NCBI GenBank assembly: GCA_003165115.1
Contig: PLSJ01000068.1
Location: forward strand, 1 to 6,006
DNA: 6,006 nt
DNA from: Syntrophaceae bacterium
GTDB lineage: Bacteria > Desulfobacterota > Syntrophorhabdia > Syntrophorhabdales > WCHB1-27
Direction of reading: 5' to 3'
Under the pieces are notes generated by a model, which made no database searches, had not been told where the DNA came from, and was given only the letters and a program-made list of their open reading frames with translations. Each line of letters opens with the position of its first letter. Within the stretch, counting starts at the first letter, position 1. Shown here one piece after another: positions 1 to 6,006 of the stretch. The position numbers were made by a program, and so were the translations under genes.

Positions 1-371
1 AGAATTATTTATGAGGAATGCTCTATATGAGCGGCGAGGCTAAACGCGTCGCCGATACGAACAGGAAGCACCTCGAGGAGCAGGTGGAAAAAACATCGGA
101 CCCCTTCATCAGGGCGAAGATATATACGCTCATCGCCCAGCACATCGAAACGTCGGCGATGGCCGGGGCCAAGGAGAATTTTACTTTCAAAGTGCTCGAC
201 CCACCAAGGGTGCCTGACAGGCGGACCAGTCCCAAAAGGGCGATGATGGTGCTGGCCGCGTTGGTGGTGTCGCTCTTTATCGGGACATTTGCCGCCTTCG
301 GGAAAGAGTGTGCGGAGAAGCTAAAGAAGAAGACGAAAGATCGAGTGCAGGACGAAAGGAGCGCCACGTGA
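1..371 (+). CDS. Wzz/chain-length determinant family protein, C-terminal part (5' end missing, probable frameshift)
   Basis: This is the C-terminal part of an inner-membrane polysaccharide co-polymerase of the Wzz family, which controls the chain length of surface polysaccharide. The clean frame starts with ATG at 18 (117 codons) and ends with TGA at 369-371. Residues 11-58 form a charged helix ending in KENFTFKVLDPP. A proline-rich, basic linker (VPDRRTSPKR) follows, then one membrane segment at about residues 75-95 and a Lys-rich cytoplasmic tail. This periplasmic helix, Pro-rich linker and TM2 order is the Wzz C-terminus; the N-terminal TM1 and most of the periplasmic domain are missing. 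An in-frame TGA at 12-14 blocks extension in the same frame. Frame 1 from base 1 reads RIIYEE, and adding one A after base 17 joins it to MLYMSGEAKR, so the true gene probably continues upstream. No BY-kinase domain is visible. The stop overlaps the next gene's GTG. The family call is fairly secure; the exact 5' boundary is not. Confidence 0.8.
355..361 (+). promoter_or_regulatory. Shine-Dalgarno site deciding the GTG start of the SLBB gene
   Basis: AAAGGAG lies six bases upstream of GTG at 368-370. It supports this GTG over the in-frame ATG at 308, which would add 20 highly charged residues in front of a well-formed signal peptide. The site lies inside the end of the Wzz coding sequence, as expected for translationally coupled genes. 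Confidence 0.75.
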
Positions 372-3300
372 AGCACTATTCGAAGGTCGCCGCGAGAGGG
401 TTGTGTGGAGTGCTCCTGTTGATGGCCGCAGGCCAGGCGTACGCCCAGGTGGGCAACGGCTTTCCCGCACCGGCAGCCTACGGGACGGGAGGGCCCCTCG
501 TGCCGCAGGCTATCACGATTCCCGCCGAACAGGCGCGCCAGGTGACGCCGCCACAGGCCGTGCAGCGGATGACGCCGGCGCAGGGGAGCGCCGTGGAGGC
601 CGAGGGAATGGCGGGAGGGCAGTTGACACCCCGTGCGATGGAGGCGTTGAAGGCGAGGTCGGAGTTCCAAAACCTGAGCCCGGAAGAGATCGCAAAAGGG
701 AAAGAGCTGATCGAGAACAAAGAAAAAGGGGCGGAAAAGAAAGAAACGGAAAAAAGGGAACCCAGGGAAGCGGAAAAGACCGTGATCCAGGAGCAGCCGA
801 AGACGCCCTCCCTCTTCGACAGGTACAGGGTAACAGGCAGATACCAGTCCATCTCGACGGACCTGAGGCCCTTTGGCTACGCGTTTTTTAACGGCGCGGG
901 CGTCACGGTCGCGACGGACAGAAAAGATGTGCCCGTGCCCGCGCAGTACGTGATCGGCCCCGGCGATGAGGTGAAGATACTCATGTGGGGCAGGGTAAAC
1001 GCCCAGCACAACCTCGTCGTCGACAGGAGCGGCAACATCACGCTCCCCCAGGTGGGGCCGCTGCACGTCGCGGGCCTGACCTTCGAGCAGATGGCGGGTC
1101 ATCTCATCAAACAGGCGGAGCAGATAGTCGGCGCCAGCATCGACGTCACCATGGGCAGCCTCAAGAGCATCCCCATCTTCGTCCTGGGAGACGCGAAAAG
1201 GCCGGGGGCATATACGGTGGGCGCCTTCGCCACCATCACCGATGCGCTCCTGATAGCGGGCGGCCCCTCGGAAATCGGCTCCATGCGCAACGTGCAGCTC
1301 CGCCGGAAGGACAAGGTCATCGCCCTCTTCGATCTCTACGATCTCCTGATCAAAGGCGACAAGTCGAAGGACCTCATGCTGCAGGCCGGTGACGTGATCT
1401 TCGTGCCCGTCACGGGCCTACTCGTGGGCGTGGCGGGGAACGTGAGGAGACCGGCCATCTATGAGCTGACGCATGAGGACGACCTGGAAAAACTCTTCCG
1501 TCTCGCCTGCGGCATCATACCCACCGCCTATACGCAGCAGATACAGGTGGAGCGGGTGCAAAAGGCCGAGAGACAGACGGTGGTCGACATCGACGACAAG
1601 GACCTCACCAGGGCGAAAGAGTTCCGTCTCCAGGAAGGAGACCTGGTGAAGGTATTCCCCATAGTCGACAAGGACATGAACGTCGTCTACCTCAACGGGA
1701 ACGTGAAAAGGCCCGGCAAGTACGAGTACAGGCAGGGCATGCGTCTTAAGGACCTGCTGAAGGAGACGGCGGACCTCCTGCCGGAGACGCATTTCGACTA
1801 CGCGCTGATAAAGAGGCTGGTGCCCCCGCAGATGAAGACCCGGCTTATCCCCTTCAGCCTGAATGCGCTTCTCATAGACGGCGACGGGTCGGCCAACGTC
1901 CCGTTGGCGCCCAGGGACCAGGTCTTCGTCTTCTCCAAATGGCTCTTCAAGGACAGGCCTTTCGTCACCGTCGAAGGCGAGGTGAGGAAGGCCGTCCGCG
2001 AAAACCTCCTCGATTCCGCGGATGCGGAGCGTGAAAGCAAGAAAGCTTTTTCGGGTGATTTCCCGAGCAGGATAAGAGAACAGGGTACACGGCCGAAGGG
2101 CGCGAGCGCAGACGAAACCGAGCGGATGCGCGGGATCAAGACCGAGGATATGGAGAGGGCGAAGGCGGATTTTTCGAAGGGGCCCGAGGAGGAGACAAGG
2201 CGGAGCATCAGGATAGACCTCGCCGGGAACATGACGATCAGGGACGCGATCACGGCGGCCGGAGGGCTCACCAGAGATGCGCACCTGGTGGAAGCCGAGC
2301 TTTATCGCACCGATGAGGGGACAAAGAAGGTGACGCTGGTCCGGTTCGACGTGCAGAAGGTGATGGACGGGGACAGGGAGTCCAACCTTCTCCTCAAGGA
2401 CCTCGACAGGATCGTCGTCCATTCCGCCTTCGGCTACGAATATAAAAAGACGGTCTCCGTCGACGGCGCGGTGCTGAAGCCGGGCGTCTACCCTTACGCG
2501 GAAAAGATGCGGCTGAAGGACGCCATCTTCGCGGCGGGGAACGTGCTCGAATCCGCGTACCTGGACGGGGCCGAGGTATCGTCCCAGGTCATTGTCGACG
2601 ACAAGCGTGTAGTGACGGTCCATAAAACGGTCAGCCTCAGGAAGGCCCTGGAGGGCGCGCCGGCGGACAACGTGGCTCTCGCGCCCTACGACCGCGTCTT
2701 TGTCAAACGGCTTTCCAACTGGGGGAAGGAACGGTTCGCATCGATCATCGGCGAAGTGAGGTTTCCCGGCACCTACGTGCTCAGGGAGAGCGAACGGCTA
2801 TCCGAGCTCATAGAGCGGGCCGGCGGCTACAAGGAGACGGCATATTTACGGGGCGCGGTTTTCACGCGACAGAGCGTCAAAGACCTTCAACAGAAGAACC
2901 TGGAGGAGATGACCGTCAGGATGGAGCGGCAGTTGCTCGCGGAAAGTTCGACCGTGACGTCGGCTTCCGCGGAAGGCGTGGAGGCGAGGAAGATAGAGCT
3001 TCAGCAGAAACAGGCATTCATCGAGTCTTTGAAGAAGCTGAAGTCCACGGGGAGAATGACGGTCAGGGTCTCGCACCTGAGGCTCCTGAAGGGAAGCGAG
3101 TTCGATATCGAGCTGGAGAATGGGGATTCCCTCTACGTCCCCATGAACAACCGGGTCGTCAACGTCATGGGCGCCGTGATGTCGAATGCGAGCCTCGTCT
3201 ATGCGGACAAGGCCGGCTCCAAGGACTACGTCCGGATGGCGGGCGGATATTCGAGGTACGCGGACATAAAGAATACCTACGTGCTCAAGGTCGATGGGAG

Positions 3301-3523
3301 CGCGAAAAAGCTGGCGGGCGGCTCGATCAACTGGAGCGGCTCGAACGAGCGATGGGAGCTGGCGGGTTTCGATGGAGGCGACAGGGATATAGAATCGGGC
3401 GACACCATCGTCGTGCCCGAGAAGCTGGAACGGATCGCATGGCTCCGCGAGATAAAAGACATCGCCCAGATCTTCGCAAGCATGGCGACCGCGACGGGCA
3501 TCGTCTACCTCATCACCAAGTAG
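368..3523 (+). CDS. Large SLBB-repeat polysaccharide export protein (Wza/OtnA-like)
   Basis: This exported protein of 1051 aa probably forms a ring-stacked conduit carrying polysaccharide across the periplasm to the outer membrane. The GTG start at 368 gives a signal peptide (residues 1-26: basic start, core GVLLLMAAG, cleavage after AYA). A Pro/Ala-rich then Lys/Glu-rich stretch follows to about 150. A Poly_export domain starts near 191 (PAQYVIGPGDEVKILMWG). Seven SLBB-type repeats can be read. Their opening motifs, of the type GxVxRPGxY, are near 272, 354, 442, 535, 698, 793 and 933. Their closing motifs, of the type GDxIxVP, are near 340, 423, 515, 678, 773, 918 and 1010. Repeats 4 and 6 carry charged insertions at about 543-615 and 833-895. 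Residues 1022-1051 form a C-terminal helix with a hydrophobic half. Wza is about 380 aa and lipidated; this protein is nearly three times longer and has no lipobox. The length is closer to the OtnA/WbfF-type SLBB proteins of vibrio capsule loci. The start overlaps the Wzz stop (GTGA), and the YjbH-family gene follows directly. The family is certain; the transported polymer is unknown. Confidence 0.93.
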   Translation: MKHYSKVAARGLCGVLLLMAAGQAYAQVGNGFPAPAAYGTGGPLVPQAITIPAEQARQVTPPQAVQRMTPAQGSAVEAEGMAGGQLTPRAMEALKARSEFQNLSPEEIAKGKELIENKEKGAEKKETEKREPREAEKTVIQEQPKTPSLFDRYRVTGRYQSISTDLRPFGYAFFNGAGVTVATDRKDVPVPAQYVIGPGDEVKILMWGRVNAQHNLVVDRSGNITLPQVGPLHVAGLTFEQMAGHLIKQAEQIVGASIDVTMGSLKSIPIFVLGDAKRPGAYTVGAFATITDALLIAGGPSEIGSMRNVQLRRKDKVIALFDLYDLLIKGDKSKDLMLQAGDVIFVPVTGLLVGVAGNVRRPAIYELTHEDDLEKLFRLACGIIPTAYTQQIQVERVQKAERQTVVDIDDKDLTRAKEFRLQEGDLVKVFPIVDKDMNVVYLNGNVKRPGKYEYRQGMRLKDLLKETADLLPETHFDYALIKRLVPPQMKTRLIPFSLNALLIDGDGSANVPLAPRDQVFVFSKWLFKDRPFVTVEGEVRKAVRENLLDSADAERESKKAFSGDFPSRIREQGTRPKGASADETERMRGIKTEDMERAKADFSKGPEEETRRSIRIDLAGNMTIRDAITAAGGLTRDAHLVEAELYRTDEGTKKVTLVRFDVQKVMDGDRESNLLLKDLDRIVVHSAFGYEYKKTVSVDGAVLKPGVYPYAEKMRLKDAIFAAGNVLESAYLDGAEVSSQVIVDDKRVVTVHKTVSLRKALEGAPADNVALAPYDRVFVKRLSNWGKERFASIIGEVRFPGTYVLRESERLSELIERAGGYKETAYLRGAVFTRQSVKDLQQKNLEEMTVRMERQLLAESSTVTSASAEGVEARKIELQQKQAFIESLKKLKSTGRMTVRVSHLRLLKGSEFDIELENGDSLYVPMNNRVVNVMGAVMSNASLVYADKAGSKDYVRMAGGYSRYADIKNTYVLKVDGSAKKLAGGSINWSGSNERWELAGFDGGDRDIESGDTIVVPEKLERIAWLREIKDIAQIFASMATATGIVYLITK
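1994..2212 (+). other. Charged insertion inside the fourth SLBB repeat
   Basis: Residues about 543-615 of the SLBB protein interrupt repeat 4 between its first strand (VTVEGEVRK) and the conserved helix start (NMTIRDAITAAGG). The segment is rich in Arg, Lys, Glu and Asp, is low in hydrophobic residues, and includes ADAERESKK and TERMRGIKTEDMERAK. It is probably helical or disordered and projects from the ring stack. Repeat 4 also lacks the usual RPGxY after its opening strand. The boundaries are estimated by eye. Confidence 0.6.
2864..3052 (+). other. Predicted helical hairpin insertion inside the sixth SLBB repeat
   Basis: Residues about 833-895 of the SLBB protein hold two heptad-like helices, LQQKNLEEMTVRMERQLLAE and RKIELQQKQAFIESLKKLKS. 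They are separated by a Ser/Thr/Ala-rich turn and lie between AVFTRQS and the strand MTVRVSHLR. A helical hairpin at this place resembles helical extensions seen in other long SLBB proteins. Its role could be oligomer contact or contact with the Wzz periplasmic helices; that is inference. Confidence 0.6.
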
Positions 3524-3532
3524 AAAAGGCCC
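3524..3532 (+). promoter_or_regulatory. Short spacer with weak ribosome binding site before the YjbH-family gene
   Basis: Only nine bases separate the SLBB stop (TAG at 3521-3523) from the candidate TTG start at 3533. The spacer contains AAAAGG at 3524-3529, just three bases before the TTG, which is closer than usual. There is no room for a terminator or promoter, so the two genes should be co-transcribed. The start is uncertain because of the frame break just downstream. Confidence 0.35.
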
Positions 3533-5637
3533 TTGAAAGATCAGAGATCGGTTCATTTTAGCACTCTTCCCTATTCCGCTCAGACTCCTCGCCGATATTC
3601 CTGTCCTTCGGGCTGGTCGGGGTCGCGGCGACGCCCCTGCGCGCCGCCGACGAGCCCTTCACCGGCCCCTCCAACTGGGGCCAAACAGGACTCATGGAAA
3701 CCCCGACAGCCAGGGTGATGAAGGAAAACACCTTCCGTCTGGGCGCGGGCCAGATATACCCTTACCGCTACTATTACGGGACTATCGGCCTCTTCGACCG
3801 GCTGGAGATCAACGGGCGGGTGACGGAGGTCATAGGGGTAAAGGGTTTTGCCGGACAGACCGGTTCCACCTACGGCGACTACAAGGACAAGGCGATCGAC
3901 CTGAAGTATCAATTCTGGCGGGAAGGAAAATATAGTCCTGCCCTCTCGATCGGCATCATGGACCCGCAGGGGACGCGCGTTTACCCCGGCCAGTACATTG
4001 CCGCGAGCAAGCAGATATATCCCTTCGACTTCACCCTGGGTCTCGGCAACGGCCGGTTTGGAAGCAAGCCTCTCCCCTCCTCCGGGGACGGGCTTCGCGC
4101 CGAGATCGTGACCAGCCCCCACGAATGGGCCACGGATGCCCGGCCCTTCTGGGGGATCCAATTTTCCCCCTCCGAGAAATACTCTCTCATGATGGAGCAT
4201 AACCCGATAAAATACAACATCCAGACGGCCGACCCCGCGCAACCCCGGTATTTCCTCCGGCCGGTCCATCTGCCCTACAATTTCGGCTTTCGATGGAGGC
4301 CGCTCACGTGGACGGAGATCGACCTGACCTACCAGCGGGGTCACGAGATAGGACTTGCCTTCTCGATGCTCTTCGACATAGGGCAGCCGCTCATCCCTGT
4401 CTATGACAAGCCCTATAAGGAAACACCGCATGTCGCCGCGATGGCGGCTCCTGAAAGGATGGAAGCGGCCCTACGGGAGCAGGGCTTCAGCGATATAGGC
4501 ATCGTCGAGACTTCGGAAACGCTCACGAGCAGGGCGCAAAACGACAAGTACTTTTATTCCATGAGGGCGATGGGGGTGGTCATGAAGACGGTCATGCCCC
4601 TCATAGCGCCTTCCACCGAGCAGGTCCGGATAACGCTGACCCAAAACGGCTTACCGGTCTTCCGGGTGGAGACCACCCCGGCCGATATCCGGGACCTGTA
4701 CTCGGGCCGGATGACTTATCACGAGTTCTTCCGCCGTTCGAAGATCGTTACGGACATCGAAGATGCGCCGGACATCCCCACGAAAGGGAGAAGACCCCTT
4801 ACACCGGGCTGGAAGCCCTCGTTCGAGACCCTCCTGAACGACCCTTCGGGATATTTCAAATACAGGCTCGGCCTGGAAGGCTGGCTCGCCTACCACCCCT
4901 GGCAGGGCGCTTCCCTGGTGAGCGCCCTGCAGACCTACCCGGTCAACAACATATCCAGCTCGAACATCGCGCCGTCCGAGGCGGTGAGAAGCGATATTTA
5001 TGCATATAAACAGCGCGACGTGGGCCTGGACAGGCTGATGTTCGACCAGGTCTGGAAGCCGGCGGCAAATGCCTACGCCAGGTTCGCGGCGGGACTTTTG
5101 GAAATAGAGTATGCGGGGATAGACGCGGAGGTTGCGATGCCGCTGACCAACGGCAGGTTCCTCGTGGGTCTCCAGGCGTCGCTTGTAAAAAAGAGGGATC
5201 CCGGCAACGTGTTTGCGTTGAAGACATATGACGTGAAGCAGTATTACGACGTCGAGTTTTTCAATGCCCGCCTCAATATACCGGAGGCGGACATGGCCGT
5301 CGACCTGAAAATGGGAAGGTTCCTGGGGAGCGACTTCGGTGCCCGGGTGACGCTGATAAAATACATCAGGGGCGTCACGCTCTTTGCCTGGTACAGCTTC
5401 ACGGACACTACGGTATTCAAGGACCCCAACAACCGCGGCTACCATGACAAGGGCATAGGCGTGGTGATACCCATCCGGTTGTTCGACGGCACGGACTCCA
5501 GGTCTGCCTACAGCTACGCCCTCTCGCCCTGGACCAGGGACGTGGCGCAGGATATCGACCGCTACCGGAACCTCTTCGACGTGATAGGCAGGGACACGAA
5601 GATATATCTGCAAAGGGAGAGGAGCATGGCAGAGTGA
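3533..5637 (+). CDS. YjbH/GfcD-family outer-membrane beta-barrel exopolysaccharide protein (frame break in the signal peptide)
   Basis: This is a YjbH-domain (YmcA/GfcD) protein, a predicted outer-membrane beta-barrel encoded with capsule and exopolysaccharide export genes. The uninterrupted frame runs from 3562 to TGA at 5635-5637; its first ATG is at 3694. That ATG is too late: upstream codons in the same frame give the hydrophobic IFLSFGLVGVAATPLRA, a signal-peptide cleavage region, and then the family start GPSNWGQTGLMETPTARV. No ATG, GTG or TTG exists in that frame after the TAG at 3559-3561. TTG at 3533 in another frame (MKDQRSVHFST) is the likely start, joined by one missing base between about 3560 and 3600. 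Counting from the ATG, residues 1-235 and 385-600 are rich in alternating aromatic strands (two barrel regions). Residues 245-350 look like a soluble alpha/beta linker domain. Family hallmarks include SDIYAYKQRDVGLDRL (433-448), GRFLGSDFGARV (541-552) and SPWTRDV (611-617). The family call is strong; the N-terminus is inferred. Confidence 0.88.
5620..5624 (+). promoter_or_regulatory. Shine-Dalgarno site for the last gene
   Basis: AGGAG lies nine bases before GTG at 5634-5636, inside the end of the YjbH-family gene. It supports the GTG start, which overlaps the YjbH stop as GTGA, the same junction as between the Wzz and SLBB genes. Confidence 0.65.
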
Positions 5638-6006
5638 CGAGGCGGCGGCTCAGCGGCGGCACGATTGGTGTGCTCCTGCTGGTCTTCTTCCTCGGGTTTT
5701 TCCTGCCGCCCGCGGTAAAGGCGGCGCAGGACGAAACGGCGGAGCTCCTCGATTCGGCGGAATCCCTCTTTAAGGCGATGAAAAGAAGAACTATTCCGAG
5801 ATCTGGATGGGGCTGACAAAGGCGGCTCACAAGATCATAGCCGGGCAGGTGGTTAAAGCGATGGAGAAAGCCGGTGAAGCGGGCTATTCCGTCGTCCTCG
5901 TCGAGCAAGACTTTACCGTGGGCGGCCCTGTTGCCCGATCTTACTGGAACGCGTACCTGGACAGCTTTCACGTCGATTATGTGCTTGAGCAAAGTACGTG
6001 GGAAAT
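5634..6006 (+). CDS. Secreted small protein of unknown function, 3' end outside the window, apparent frameshift at 5781-5784
   Basis: The gene starts with GTG at 5634 and encodes a signal peptide (RRR start, core GVLLLVFFLGFFLPP, probable cleavage after VKA). AQDETAELLDSAESLFKAMK follows. In this frame translation would stop at TGA 5814-5816, after 60 codons. From 5783 the neighbouring frame continues sensibly to the window end: KKNYSEIWMGLTKAAHKIIA, then a Lys/Glu/Ala helix, then DFTVGGPVARSYWNAYLDSF and VLEQSTWE. Inserting one A in the AAAA run at 5781-5784 joins the two parts (MKKKNYSEIW). The helix pattern, with an aromatic residue after a short Lys-rich turn and then WMGLT, resembles small periplasmic NTF2-like/DUF4878-type proteins, but I cannot assign a family. 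Its coupling to the YjbH-family gene suggests an accessory role in polysaccharide export. At least 124 codons lie within the window. Confidence 0.72.

Noticed and set aside
398..412. Cysteine in the SLBB signal peptide (RGLCG) as a lipoprotein site
   Set aside because: The Cys precedes the hydrophobic core and lacks a lipobox. The AYA site after the core fits ordinary signal peptidase I cleavage.
23..1102. Long open frame of 359 codons on the minus strand
   Set aside because: It lies opposite the Wzz and SLBB genes, has an Arg/His/Leu-rich low-complexity composition and no recognisable domain. It is a codon-bias shadow in GC-rich DNA.
1418..2623. 401-codon minus-strand open frame
   Set aside because: It is fully antisense to the repeat-bearing SLBB gene. 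Its His/Arg/Val/Asp-rich composition mirrors the sense codons and no family motif is visible.
3524..3562. Possible terminator or promoter between the SLBB and YjbH genes
   Set aside because: Only tiny inverted repeats (AAGG/CCTT, GATC/GATC) are present, without a stable stem and U tract, and no -35/-10 pair is visible.
4651..5613. 320-codon minus-strand open frame
   Set aside because: It is antisense to the conserved C-terminal half of the YjbH-family gene, and its composition is typical of a reverse-complement shadow.
5778..5792. Programmed -1 ribosomal frameshift at ATGAAAAGAAGAAC
   Set aside because: The run does not form a proper slippery heptamer in the reading frame, no strong downstream hairpin was seen, and the fragment ending at 5816 has no evident function. 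A missing A is simpler.
1..6006. CRISPR arrays, tRNA or rRNA genes, insertion sequences
   Set aside because: No regularly spaced direct repeats, no structural RNA signatures and no transposase-like coding were seen. Nearly every base lies in the four genes.

Overview
The window holds part of an envelope polysaccharide export operon. All genes are on the + strand and packed almost end to end. In order they are: the C-terminal part of a Wzz/chain-length-determinant inner-membrane protein (about 1-371); a very large SLBB-repeat periplasmic/outer-membrane polysaccharide export protein (368-3523, 1051 aa from a GTG start); a YjbH/GfcD-family predicted outer-membrane beta-barrel protein (about 3533-5637); and the start of a secreted small protein of unknown function (5634 to beyond the window end). 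The DNA is GC-rich. It uses AGG/AGA arginine and ATA isoleucine codons freely despite the GC content. Together with the style of the proteins, this suggests a Gram-negative bacterium of the former Deltaproteobacteria (Desulfobacterota) or a neighbouring phylum. That placement is an impression, not a computed result.

Functionally the set spans the envelope. The Wzz-like protein would set polymer length at the inner membrane. The SLBB protein would form a tall stacked-ring conduit through the periplasm. The YjbH protein would sit in the outer membrane, and the small secreted protein is probably an accessory periplasmic factor. The same trio (Wzz, long SLBB protein, YjbH family) is known from the group 4/O-antigen capsule loci of enterobacteria and vibrios. 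No glycosyltransferase, Wzx/Wzy or kinase gene is visible here, so the polymer cannot be named.

The Wzz/SLBB and YjbH/small-protein junctions both show the same 4-base GTGA start/stop overlap, which points to translational coupling. The SLBB and YjbH genes are separated by only 9 bases if the proposed TTG start is right. No internal promoter or terminator was seen.

The most notable feature is that three of the four genes show an apparent frame break: near 12-18 (Wzz), 3560-3600 (YjbH signal peptide) and 5781-5784 (small protein). All three are repaired by adding one base. Two of them lie in short A runs, where one extra A restores a sensible protein. I read these as consensus or sequencing deletions rather than gene decay, because the protein on both sides of each break looks normal. 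I did not find a clearly new biological system. The unusual parts are the seven-repeat SLBB architecture with two charged helical insertions and the uncharacterised secreted protein at the end.
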